From positions 1,330,448-1,394,447 of the forward strand of contig QXEO01000434.1 of assembly GCA_007115705.1 (NCBI GenBank): a stretch of DNA of 64,000 nt. Direction: 5' to 3'. How positions within the stretch are numbered: position 1 is the first letter of the stretch; the number at the start of each line of letters is the position of its first letter. The notes beneath the pieces were generated by a model that did not search any database, was not told the origin of the DNA, and was given only the letters and a program-made list of their open reading frames with translations. Positions 11,483 through 20,379 of the stretch are shown piece after piece. This DNA comes from Dactylis glomerata (lineage: Eukaryota; Streptophyta; Magnoliopsida; Poales; Poaceae). The translations under genes were made by a program, and so were the position numbers.

Positions 11483-13112
11483 ATAAAGAAGAACTCGATC
11501 GACCATACTTGTCCACCTCGAGCGGGAGCGCCAGAGGAGAAATCAAAGCTAGCGAAGACTAGGTGGTTGGCAGATGCAATCATAGATTGGCTATGAGAAA
11601 CTCCAACACTTGGTCCAACAGCACTCATAAAATTGATATCTGATAAGTTTAGTATAAACATACCTTACATGAGGATGTTCTATGCAAAGGAAATGGCTCT
11701 TGACAGGATAAATGGTCCATGGAATGAAAGCTTTCAGTTGCTTTACACTTTCAAAGCTAAAGTGGAGATGGCTAGTCCAGGCAGTGTTGTAGCGATAGAC
11801 AAGCATACAGTTCCCTACAAATTGAAAAGCGGGAGGATGATGCAGAAGGAATGTTTTAGAAGGGCTTTTGTTTGTTTCAAAGCTTGCTGGAAAGGCTTTC
11901 TGGACGGTTGCAGGCCTTATTTGGTCGTGGATGCAACAGCTCTTCATGGCAGGTTTAAAGGACAGCTAGTTGCTGCTACTGCAATTGATGGACACAATTG
12001 GATGTTCCCTGTTGCTTATGGAGTTTTGGAGGTTGAGTCAGAGGAAAGTTGGACTTGGTTTCTGCAGAATTTGCACGACCTTATAGGTCATCCACCAGGA
12101 CTTACTATCCACACAGACGCTTGCAAAGGTTTGGAGAGTGCAGTAGAAGCAGTATTCCCTGGAGTGGAGCATAGGGAATGTATGCGACACTTGGTACAGA
12201 ATTTTACAAAGAAATTCAAGGGTAAAGTTTATACTGACAACCTACGGCCAGCTGCATACACATGCAGCATTAGGAAGCATCTGTTTCATTTGGAAGTGTT
12301 GTATAAACAAAAAACTGGGGTGAAGGAGTACTTGGATGAACATCATGGTAGGGTGTGGTCAAGAAGCCAATTCAATGAAATTTGCAAGGTAGACTATGTA
12401 ACAAGTAACCTTGCGGAGAGTTTCAATGCAAAGGTCAAGTCATTGAAAGGGCTTATGTTGTGGCAAATATTTGATAAGATTAGGCAGATGATCATGATAA
12501 AAATCGATCTGTGTCAAAGAATTGCAGCCACAAAATATGTTGGCCATCTCATGCTCCCATCTTTGATTAAGTCTTTGCATGCCAGGGCAAAACAATTAAA
12601 GATGAAATGCATCAGAAAAGGAATGGAGGCTGAGGTAACCTACACTGACAGTAAAAACAGGCAGTGGAGGTATCCAGTGAGTTTGGTTGATAGGACATGC
12701 CATTGTAGGCGATGGCAGATCCGTGGGATACCCTGCATACACGCATTGTTTTTCATGAGTGTTATAGCGGGTGCAGAAGGTGAAGTTGATCAGTATGTGT
12801 CAGAGTATTTCTCTGTTGCCAAATTTAGGGCTGCATATGCTATGAATGTTCCTACCTTATTGGGAAAAGACCAATGGATGAAAGTCGATCCAGGCTTCAA
12901 ACTGTACTCTCCAGTTTTGACTAGACCGGCAGGTAGGCCGAGGAAGAATAGGATCAGAGCTAGTGCAGAGGGTGGTCCACCGATTCGACGACGTAAGTGC
13001 AAACGTTGTGGAATCCCTGGACACATTGCTAGGCTTTATAAAAATCCAGTTGACCCAGCTTTTGGAATGGAAGATCAGGCGGGAACAGCAAATGTAGAGG
13101 AGAATGAAGCAG

Positions 13113-13380
13113 CAATTCAACATGAGGAGATTGAAGCAATGGATCATGAGGAGATTGAAGCAATGGATCATGAGGAGATTGAACCGATGGATCCAGAGCA
13201 GATTGAACCGATGGATCGAGAGCTGCTTGAACCGATGGATCAAGAGCTGCTTGAACTGATGGATCGAGAGCAGAGGGAATAGATGGATCGAGAGCTGCTT
13301 GAACCGATGGATCGAGAGCAGAGGGAACAGATGGATCGAGAGGCCTTTGAAGCAATGGATCGAGAGCTGCTTGAAGCATT
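13113..13380 (+). repeat. 24-bp minisatellite encoding an acidic tail in mudrA
   Basis: About eleven units of the form gaagcaatggatcatgaggagatt with drift encode 8-residue repeats such as MDHEEIEA and MDRELLEP. The stop codon TAG at 13280 lies inside one unit, where neighbouring units have CAG (Gln). Confidence 0.9.
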
Positions 13381-13585
13381 TGAAGAAAATGCATTACAAG
13401 AAAGAGCACAAGCTTCGTATGATATGGTTGTCTCGGTCTTGGCACAACCCGAAGAGAAGAAGAACAAGAACAAGAAAGATGGCAAAAGAAAGGTAGACAC
13501 CGGTAATATCCCTGGTAGGGTTACCCGGAGTAAGGTGGTGGACCCAGCGAGTCACACCAGGAGCAAGAGAAAGATTTTATTTTGA

Positions 13586-14152
13586 ACAATTAATTGAATT
13601 TGTATGAACAATTTGTATTGGGGATCCCTTTGTATTGAATTCGAACTAGTGTGATGTTCCCAAGTTTGTATGTTGAATAATCACAATAATGTATGTGTTA
13701 TTTGCTTGAATAAGTTCCTAGTCCATGAGCTACTAGCTATAGTTCATCGCTTGAGGTTTCCTCACTTTTCCCCCTCTTAGTGACTGAACTCAAAAAATAT
13801 AGTTTTGGGTTTATTTTAATTCATAATAATTCAAAACATGGTGGAACCTTCCCATGGAGTCTTGTTATGTTACCTACAACCTAGAGAAATAATAATGGAA
13901 AAGGAAATATAGAGATATAAAGTTTCCCTTTCCCAAAACCACTTCCTAGTCCATGAGCTACTAGCTATGAAGATGCAGGGCTTTCTACTCAACACACCTC
14001 CCAAATGCCCACAATGCTTACAAACTTTGTCCAAATGAGTCCAAATTCGTCACACTTGTGTATCTTTGAATTGCAAACAATATCACGTCGGCCAAAATGT
14101 ACTATATTGTTCAAATAATACAATCTAACAATTTTTATGCCAAAAGCTTCAA
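13586..14152. other. Non-coding spacer inside the MULE with a 26-bp direct repeat
   Basis: AT-rich 3' flank of mudrA. The 26 bases starting ttcctagtccatgagc occur at 13715-13740 and again at 13943-13968. A short ctcacttttccccctctta match to the TIR-like block at 14.2 kb lies near 13758. No gene seen. Confidence 0.6.
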
Positions 14153-14325
14153 TTTCCCTTACTCCCTTTATTATTTGGGTGCCCCTGTTTTACTTAGTTT
14201 TACTCAGTTTTCCCCCTCCGGGTCCACTTGTTTTATTCAGTCTTACTCAGTTTTGCCCTTCCGATAAACATTTCCTCACTTTTCCCCCTCTTAGTTCTAC
14301 TCAGTTTTCCTCCCTTGTACTCAAT
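14153..14325 (+). repeat. Internal TIR-like block
   Basis: The pattern tattatttgggtgcccctg followed by several ctcagttttcccc-type motifs is laid out like the outer MULE TIR, in the same orientation as the left TIR, but clearly diverged. No inverted partner was found between here and 17.1 kb. It may be the end of an older related MULE or a copied TIR serving as promoter for the ORF at 14665. Confidence 0.5.
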
Positions 14326-14664
14326 GGCTGATCTCTGATTGGTCGAGATGTATGTCACACGAATCTTGGTTGGTTGATAGCTCAATGCACGCTTGCACCG
14401 TTGGATCATTTATGATCGGACGGCCTGTCAACCCTGGCGGTCGCGGCGGCGCGGATCTGCAGAGCACATACCTACCAACCCTGGCAGTCGCATATTCCAG
14501 TCACATCTTCCTCTCTTACTCTGGCGGTCGCGGCGGCGTGGATCTGCAGCGTGCGTGCGTGCGGCGGCGCGGATCTAACCGTGCGTGCGGCGGCGCGGAT
14601 CTAACCGTGCAGCGACGTGGATCTAAGAGTGCCGGTGAGGATCTAACCCTCAGAAATAGTTGAA

Positions 14665-15420
14665 ATGTCTCTCTCTGTCTCACTTTCATTTATCTTCTCA
14701 GATCTGTTGATGATGAAGAACACCAAGATGGTGGCCGTGCCGACAGTGCTCACCGATGCCAAGACGATTGAAGCCATCGCCTACAACATCGCTGCGACGG
14801 CGCAGATCCAGCCTTCAATGTCGGAGCCTGCCGATGTCTCACTTCCGTTACCCTCCTCAGATCTGTTGCTGATGGACACCAAGACGGCGGCCGTGTCGAC
14901 AGTGCTCATCGATTGTCTTGAAGCCATCGCCTACAACATCGCTGCGACCTACAACATCGCTGCGATGGCGCAGATCCAGCCTTCAATGTCGGAGCCTGCA
15001 GATGTCTCACTTCCGTTACCCTCCTCAGATCTGTTGCTGATGGACACCAAGACGGCGGCCGTGTCGACAGTGCTCATCGATCGTCTTGAAGCCATCGCCT
15101 ACAACATCGCTGCGACCTACAACATCGCTGCGATGGCGCAGATCCAGCCTTCAATGTCGGAGCCTGCCGATGTCTCACTTCCGTTGCCCTCCTCAGATCT
15201 GTTGCTGATGGACACCAAGACGACGGCCGTGTCGACAGTGGTCATCAATGACAAGACGATTGAAGCCATCATCCACAACATCACTGCGACGGCGCAGATC
15301 CAGCCCTCCTCCATGTCCGAGTTTGCGGATGGCGCAGATCCAGCCCCCTCAGCCACCCATCGTCTAGGCCCTTCTAGCCCATCGGTGCGCGGCCGTGTTC
15401 GGCGCCGCAAATTGGGATAA
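14665..15420 (+). CDS. Hypothetical 56-residue-repeat protein carried by the MULE
   Basis: Family not recognised. An ATG-started ORF of 251 residues is built almost entirely from a 56-residue repeat: an SSDLLLMDTKTAAVSTVLID segment, then an Ala/Ile/Tyr-rich stretch (EAIAYNIAATYNIA), then QIQPSMSEPADVSLPLP. A first divergent unit spans 53 residues, two units are near-identical at 56, and the last is diverged, ending in a basic tail (RGRVRRRKLG). No signal peptide, membrane segment or catalytic motif is obvious. It lies between mudrA and the minus-strand gene, downstream of the TIR-like block at 14153. An open frame kept across the repeats suggests past coding, but a repeat whose length is divisible by three would also keep a chance frame open. 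Confidence 0.45.
   Translation: MSLSVSLSFIFSDLLMMKNTKMVAVPTVLTDAKTIEAIAYNIAATAQIQPSMSEPADVSLPLPSSDLLLMDTKTAAVSTVLIDCLEAIAYNIAATYNIAAMAQIQPSMSEPADVSLPLPSSDLLLMDTKTAAVSTVLIDRLEAIAYNIAATYNIAAMAQIQPSMSEPADVSLPLPSSDLLLMDTKTTAVSTVVINDKTIEAIIHNITATAQIQPSSMSEFADGADPAPSATHRLGPSSPSVRGRVRRRKLG
14857..15360 (+). repeat. Three tandem 168-bp units
   Basis: tcagatctgttgctgatgga begins at 14857, 15025 and 15193, an exact 168-bp period. A diverged earlier unit begins at 14698, a 159-bp step. The first two 168-bp units are almost identical and the third drifts toward its end, so the array expanded recently. Confidence 0.9.
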
Positions 15421-15778
15421 ATTATGATAAATTTGTATTTTTCAATTTCAATTTGGGATAAAATTGTTCGAACTACTACCTCCGTCTCAAAAAAAGCTTC
15501 TCCACTTTCTCGATGTGTCCCTGTACATCCGAATGTATGATTTGAATTTTATCCCAACTTGATTGGAAAGATTGATATGTATTTGATCCGAGAGGCTGGT
15601 ACATGCTTTCACTTTTGGGATCCCTTCACTTTTATAAGATGTTCATGCATGAAAATTATCGCGTGCATTACTTAGCACAACTAGGAAATTGTACGATAAA
15701 ATACAGTGGTTAGAGCCACACCAAAATACAGTGGTTAGAGCCATCTACTGAATAACAATTCTATACTATCTAAATCAT

Positions 15779-16314
15779 CTACCACAACCACATAACTGCT
15801 AGGACAGGGATGACACCTAATAAAACTGCCCAGATGAATCTACTTTTCGCCTCTCCCATCACTTGAAGTTCATGTTCTAGATTTTTTACCACTTGATCAA
15901 ATACGGCAAGATCTGTCTCAAGTATCAACTTCTCCTTGTGAATAAGCTCTGAATTCTTCTTTTCTTCCTCCACAGTACGCTTCAGCTCGAATATCATCAG
16001 GTTTTTACGGGCCAATTCATCACCTAAATTGGCCACCTTCTCCTCCAAATCCATCCTCTGGCTACACCACTGGGTTGATTCATCTTGGTATGCAATGTAC
16101 CATGGATCATCGGCTTGCCTGGCGAACTGTAACAATAATGTAAAAAAGAACAACTGAAATCACTCCAACAGGCCATGGCGGCACTTCAAATTCAACGGTA
16201 GTACAGAGAGCAGAAGCTAGATACCTGCACTTCCGATGAGGTAGGAGAAGGAGAACGTGGCCACGACATGATCGAATCCCCACCCTCGCCGGTGTACCCG
16301 CTACGACCAGACAT
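15779..16314 (-). CDS. Two-exon coiled-coil, tail-anchored protein at the right end of the MULE
   Basis: Family not recognised. Exon 1 is 16225-16314 (30 codons, ATG at 16314) and exon 2 is 15779-16126. The 98-bp intron has a GT donor (gtatctag) and an AG acceptor (ttgttacag) and keeps phase 0, giving 145 residues. The N-terminus is Gly/Ser/Pro-rich (MSWPRSPSPTSSE). The middle (about residues 50-120) is strongly charged and heptad-like, a probable coiled coil. The last 19 residues (FIWAVLLGVIPVLAVMWLW) are a hydrophobic segment at the very C-terminus, as in tail-anchored membrane proteins. It runs toward mudrA from the right TIR, the place mudrB holds in maize MuDR, but no similarity to mudrB is visible. 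Capture of a host gene is the main alternative. Confidence 0.6.
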
Positions 16315-16399
16315 TGAGGACTATTTCGCACCTGCAAACTCTAAATAAATTACGGGAAACGAATCGATTAGGGGGCGGGGGAGGCGGAAGCGGAGGTCA

Positions 16400-16470
16400 T
16401 CGTGGGCGGCGGATCTGCTTGCGGCGGAGAAATCCCGGTTGTCGTGGGCGGCGGATCTGCTTGCGGCGGA
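16400..16470. repeat. 42-bp direct repeat near the right-end gene
   Basis: tcgtgggcggcggatctgct starts at 16400 and again at 16442. It is in the 5' flank of the minus-strand gene. Similar gcggcg-ggatct motifs recur at 14440-14640 upstream of the repeat ORF. Confidence 0.75.
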
Positions 16471-16810
16471 CTTTTCTGCGGTGGGTACAATGCATGCGGA
16501 CGAAACAAGTGCTAGAGCCGTGGTTGACGTGCAGCGCCGCAGTCCGTCCGACGCCGCCGGGGAACAGAGCCGGCGGCGCGACGAGGCGCCGGCGATGGCT
16601 GCTCCGTCCGAGGGCGGGGAACGAGCTGCCAGCGGTTCTCTGATGACTAATGAGATGCACAACACTAGGTTCCAGCCATGTTTAGCACAAGATTCACTTT
16701 AGATTAAGCTGCGAAAATAGTCACCTGCTGGGTCTAGCTTAAGAAAAATTAATTAGCGAACTTGTTGCTTCTCTCTAACTAAAAGCAGGGATATATGCAT
16801 TTTCACTAAG

Positions 16811-17090
16811 GGCGACCCCAGCGGTCATTGGCCGAGGCGGCCCCACAGAGCGGCTCTATATGATTTTCTCTAAATAAATAGACGACCCCAGCGGTCATTG
16901 GCTACGGAGGCCCCACAGAGCGGCAATATATGATTTTCTCTAAATAAATTGACGACCCCACTGGTCATTGGCTGCGGCAGCCCCACAGAGCGGCAATATA
17001 TGTCTTTTCCTGAAAATTACACGACCCCACTGGTCATTGGCTGCGGCAGCCCTATAGAGCGGCCCCATTTGTCATTGGCAGCACCGCGTA
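16811..17090. repeat. 70-bp tandem repeats next to the right TIR
   Basis: cgaccccagcggtcattggc-type units begin at 16811, 16881, 16951 and 17020, so the period is 70 bp. On the minus strand each unit contains a CCAAT box (GCCAATGACC). They lie between the right TIR and the minus-strand gene. No matching array stands next to the left TIR. Confidence 0.85.
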
Positions 17091-17143
17091 TACAATCAGG
17101 AAATAAAACGGCCCACACGTCAGCGATAGAGGGATGGCTGCTC

Positions 17144-17381
17144 CGACGTGTCTCCTGACCCTACCCGTCAGCACCATTCAAAAGCATCGGTCAATTCACA
17201 ACCACCGCGGCTCCCTAGCCGTCACCGGTAATAGTCAAGGCCTCTGACCAGACCGCAACCCTCCCGTCTGAGCGTCTGCGAGGGGTTTCAAACTAGAGCG
17301 AGGGGAAAACTGAGGAAAAGTTAAGCGGCTGGGGAAAACTGAGCACAACTAAGGACCCGAGGGCACGAAAATAGAAATCCC
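17144..17381 (-). repeat. Right terminal inverted repeat of the MULE
   Basis: Reverse complement of 1129-1371, with its outer end at 17381 followed by ttttttta. It lies upstream of the minus-strand gene at 15779-16314, so it is the probable promoter region for that gene. Confidence 0.85.
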
Positions 17382-17389
17382 TTTTTTTA

Positions 17390-17760
17390 AGCTAGACTAC
17401 GGTGGACAGAGTCAACAACATAACGAATCTAGTGATGCCAATAAAGGTTAAGCTGACAGAAGTTGGGGAGCGAACAAAGGCGCTGACGGTGGCCTGGAGA
17501 CGCACGAGGAAGAACCGTTGGCGGCGACCTGGAGACACATGCAACCTACTGATCAAATCCAATGCCCGAGCGCCTGGAGATGCGGGAGATCTCTTGGTCA
17601 AATCCTATGTACGAGCGGCGGCGCGCCCAGGGAATGGAGCAGGATGGCAACGGGCGGAACCGACATGAAAACAGAACAACTGGGGCGCCATGGTGAGAGG
17701 GGAGTAGCATGAGTTGCACATGTGGGAAAAAAGAACCTAAGTCCATACTATGTTAGAAAG
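17390..17760. other. Intergenic, nothing recognised
   Basis: The sequence outside the MULE right end has short GC-rich ORFs on both strands with no recognisable domain. No repeat ends were found. Confidence 0.4.
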
Positions 17761-17762
17761 TA

Positions 17763-17920
17763 CTCCCTCCGTTCGGAAATATAAGATGTTTTAGCTTTGT
17801 GAAGTGAGTGTATCTAGACATATTTTAGTGTATAGATTCGCTCGAACCTATACACTAAAAGATGTGTAGATACACTCACTTCACAAAGCTAAAACATCTT
17901 ATATTTCTAAACGGAGGGAG
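17763..17920. mobile_element. Stowaway (Tc1/Mariner-type) MITE, 158 bp
   Basis: Begins ctccctccgttcgga and ends with the inverted match acggagggag, with TA on both sides (17761-17762, 17921-17922). Almost the whole element is a hairpin. Closely related to the 158-bp element at 62257. Confidence 0.95.
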
Positions 17921-18142
17921 TAGCAACTTGTATTTCATGTGAACAAAGACCACATTGCATGGTACTGGTATATGTGAAACCCAATATAGCTCTACCACAA
18001 ATTACATCCAACGAAATGGGATTGAGTGAGACAATTCAACAAACATAAATGGTCATCATTTTGCCCGGTTGCTCATCTGTCACCTATTTCTATCCTAAAC
18101 CAATCTATTCACAGAGCTATAATCCAAAAAGAGCATAATCTG

Positions 18143-18395
18143 TCTATGTGCTCTGACACCATTCTCTATGTTGAGCCTGTACAGCACGCCTGCATATTTC
18201 TTGGTTGATCCAGCGAAGTGGGAATCCTTTAGCTTCTAGAACGCATAGGACGTGACCAGGCTATCCGACCCTCATGGTGGGACTCTCCAACACGCTCCAC
18301 ATCTTAGCTTGCTTGTTTAGCTTGCCGTGCAGGGAATTCACGAGATATACTGTAAAAAAATATGTCTTCATCAGCTTGAATAAGAAAATCATGCA
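18143..18395 (-). pseudogene. CAF1 3'-end fragment 1
   Basis: The minus-strand sequence resembles the last third of the intact CAF1 at 30354-31229: the AENGV end, the stretch encoding GSTEKYAGVLYG, and DSLVTSCAFWKL are recognisable with stops and a deletion near 18305-18340. The catalytic N-terminal half is absent. Confidence 0.75.
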
Positions 18396-19690
18396 TGGAA
18401 CATTATTTTGTAAAGCTTGTCGCTACCCAAACTTAACAAGCTTTGGTGATTTGTCCATTGTAAACTCCTACTGTATACTTCAAGTACAGATAGACCATTA
18501 AAAAAAGAATGCTCACGATGAATATAACAAGTTGATAAAAAAAGGGCTATATATAGAACTGAGAAGATGTTTCCTTCATTTTCTGTTTGACTGAACACAG
18601 ACGGCAACACGTGAAGTTCAATTGTTTGTTTGAAGGAATGATGAAGCTTTTGTAGGCGCTTACCTATCCAAGGACCAAGGTTATAATAAGGGAGTCTTAG
18701 CTATTGACCAACCGGAGGACCAATGACTTGATGACACCAAATCCTTTATAAAGAGTGAGACTTCACTAAGTAAAGGATGAAGAGCTATTTCTCGTTTTAC
18801 TTGTCTATCTTAGAACAATGCACTCAATTTTGTGCATACGTCTCTGCACATCAGGGCATAGAAGGCATCAGGAACTACCGACGGGTCATCATAATCACAA
18901 CATGCAAACGCCTGCTCTGTGGTTGCCCAATGGATTCTCTACTGTCTGGCATGTACCCCACGCTCTTGTGCCATCTTGAGGAAACATTGGAGTGGTATTA
19001 CATTGCTTGAATGGCATGAAACGGGGATGGAAGGCTGGGATGGAATTGGGATACTAGCCAATTGGGTTTCCGTAGTAACCGCTCGCAGAAGAGCACCAGC
19101 GTGTTGAAGCGATCTGCAAAGTGCTAAGATTTGCTAGCTTTTTCTTTTGCTGTTGCAAGAACATCCGGATCCATTGATGCAGATTCTAGGGCTTCCCCAT
19201 TTTGAAAAAAAAAAAGGAACATCCAGATCTCCTAGCTTTTTCTTTTGCTTGTTTTGCCCAGCAGACCAGATAGGGATGTTGGCAAGAGCCAATGACAGCA
19301 AGAGCCTGTTTGCAGCAAAGCAATCTATAGTCTAATATTCTATGTTACAAAGGAAAATGACTAGCAGCCAAGCAATAGCATTGCCCTACAAGTATTTAGA
19401 TTTCCAGCAAAGGATAGAAAACTGCAGCAAGAACTCCACTACATATTCAGTTAATGGCCAAACAAATAAATGAATCCGATGCAAATATGTCGATTATAGT
19501 TTGGATAAGTAGATACCAAATCCAAATCTTGCAAGAGAATAAGTTAATTATCAGCAGAGCAGCAGCAATAGCTCAAAACATACTTATTTTGATGTGCATC
19601 ACATCTTGACAAAACATGTCCAGGATGAAATTAAATTTCTGGAATTTCAAATTCAGTGCATAATCTGTACTTGGTACAAAGAGGAAATAC
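18396..19690. other. Duplicated non-coding part of CAF1 array unit 1
   Basis: Matches 27660-29225 in order. No ORF of interest. Unit 2 has an additional block of about 290 bp near 28545-28835 that unit 1 lacks. Confidence 0.7.
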
Positions 19691-19695
19691 ATAAC

Positions 19696-19827
19696 TGTTA
19701 GATATGTATAGTCTTTCTTTTCTATTTCCCCGTAGTATAAGGGGCTTCTTGTATATTGCCTACACCTGTACATGTACTGCCTTTGGCCCCCTGTGAATGA
19801 TAGTTGCTCATTTCCCACTTTGTGACA
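19696..19827 (+). repeat. 5' LTR of the Copia element
   Basis: 132 bp, starting tgttagatatg and ending tgtgaca. Pairs with 25010-25141. Confidence 0.93.
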
Positions 19828-20379
19828 TAGTATCAGAGCTCTAGATTAGCTCCGCATGTAGCAACTCCGTGCTAGATTCTGGCCGCGGATGATCATTTCG
19901 GCAGCTTCCACTTTTCCCTCGTTCGTTCTGAGCAAGATTCAAGTCCCATCGTGGTATTCTTCCTTCTATTCCAGCATGGGATCGATCTGAGCTTGGGATC
20001 TGGCCACTGTTGACCCTGCTCCGGTCGAGCTCCACCCCGACACCGTTCCGATCTGGGGCACCGCTGCCTGGCCCGTGTCGTCTGGCTGCTGCCTTGCCCC
20101 GATCTGGGCTGCCGTCGCTGTTTGGCCTGCTGACGGCCGGCCGCCACGAGCCATTGCCCGCCTCCGGGGACGCCGACGGCCGCCCGATTCCGGCCACCGG
20201 CCGCCAGATCCGGCTGTCCTAGGTTGATTCCCAGTGTTCCCAGGGCCGATCCCTCATGGCCGCCGGCCGCCCTTCCCTAGGCTCGCTGCCCTGCGGCATT
20301 GGGTCAACTTCGGTCATACATGGCTTCTTCTCCTGTCTGCTCGTAAGCGTTGGGTAAAAAAAGAGAGATTGGGAGCGGC

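Larger units (their letters stand above)
1469..13585 (+). pseudogene. mudrA-like: mudrA-type MULE transposase, broken by a Gypsy insertion and point changes
   Basis: Transposase of the MuDR family, which cuts and joins at MULE TIRs. Proposed exons: 1469-1656; 1747-1779 joined to 10163-11037 once the Gypsy element and one copy of its gtggt duplication are removed; 11483-13585. Introns use GT-AG (gtaagc donor at 1657; acceptor before 11483). The MuDR DNA-binding domain is at about 10850-11037. The DDE catalytic residues fit Asp 11930-11932, Asp 12116-12118 and Glu 12416-12418. A SWIM zinc finger lies at about 12690-12750, and a zinc knuckle near 13000 has Tyr (13037-13039) where the last Cys belongs. 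Damage: the retrotransposon, one extra T near 10379-10383, and in-frame stops TGA 10417, TGA 11594 and TAG 13280. Without the extra T the exons total 3198 nt, a multiple of three, which supports the model. The start could instead be the ATG at 1556. Confidence 0.85.
1129..17381. mobile_element. Mutator-like element (MULE), about 16.25 kb with a nested Gypsy element
   Basis: The sequence starting gggatttctattttcgtgcc at 1129 recurs as its reverse complement ending at 17381, and the match continues inward for about 240 bp. The 8 bases ttttttta lie immediately outside both ends (1121-1128 and 17382-17389), as expected for a Mutator-type target duplication, although the run is low complexity. Inside are a mudrA transposase gene (plus), a 251-residue repeat ORF (plus) and a two-exon gene (minus) starting about 0.8 kb inside the right TIR. 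About 8.4 kb is a later Gypsy insertion, so the original element was about 7.9 kb. MULE TIRs often carry promoters, which suits genes running inward from both ends. The boundaries are well supported; mobility today is unlikely because mudrA is broken. Confidence 0.85.

Noticed and set aside
12857..13500. Minus-strand ORFs with Pro/Ser or Ile/His repeats
   Set aside because: Antisense readings of the 24-bp acidic-tail minisatellite of mudrA.
16811..17090. CRISPR-like regularly spaced repeats
   Set aside because: The units are contiguous 70-bp tandem copies without unique spacers, in a plant transposon.
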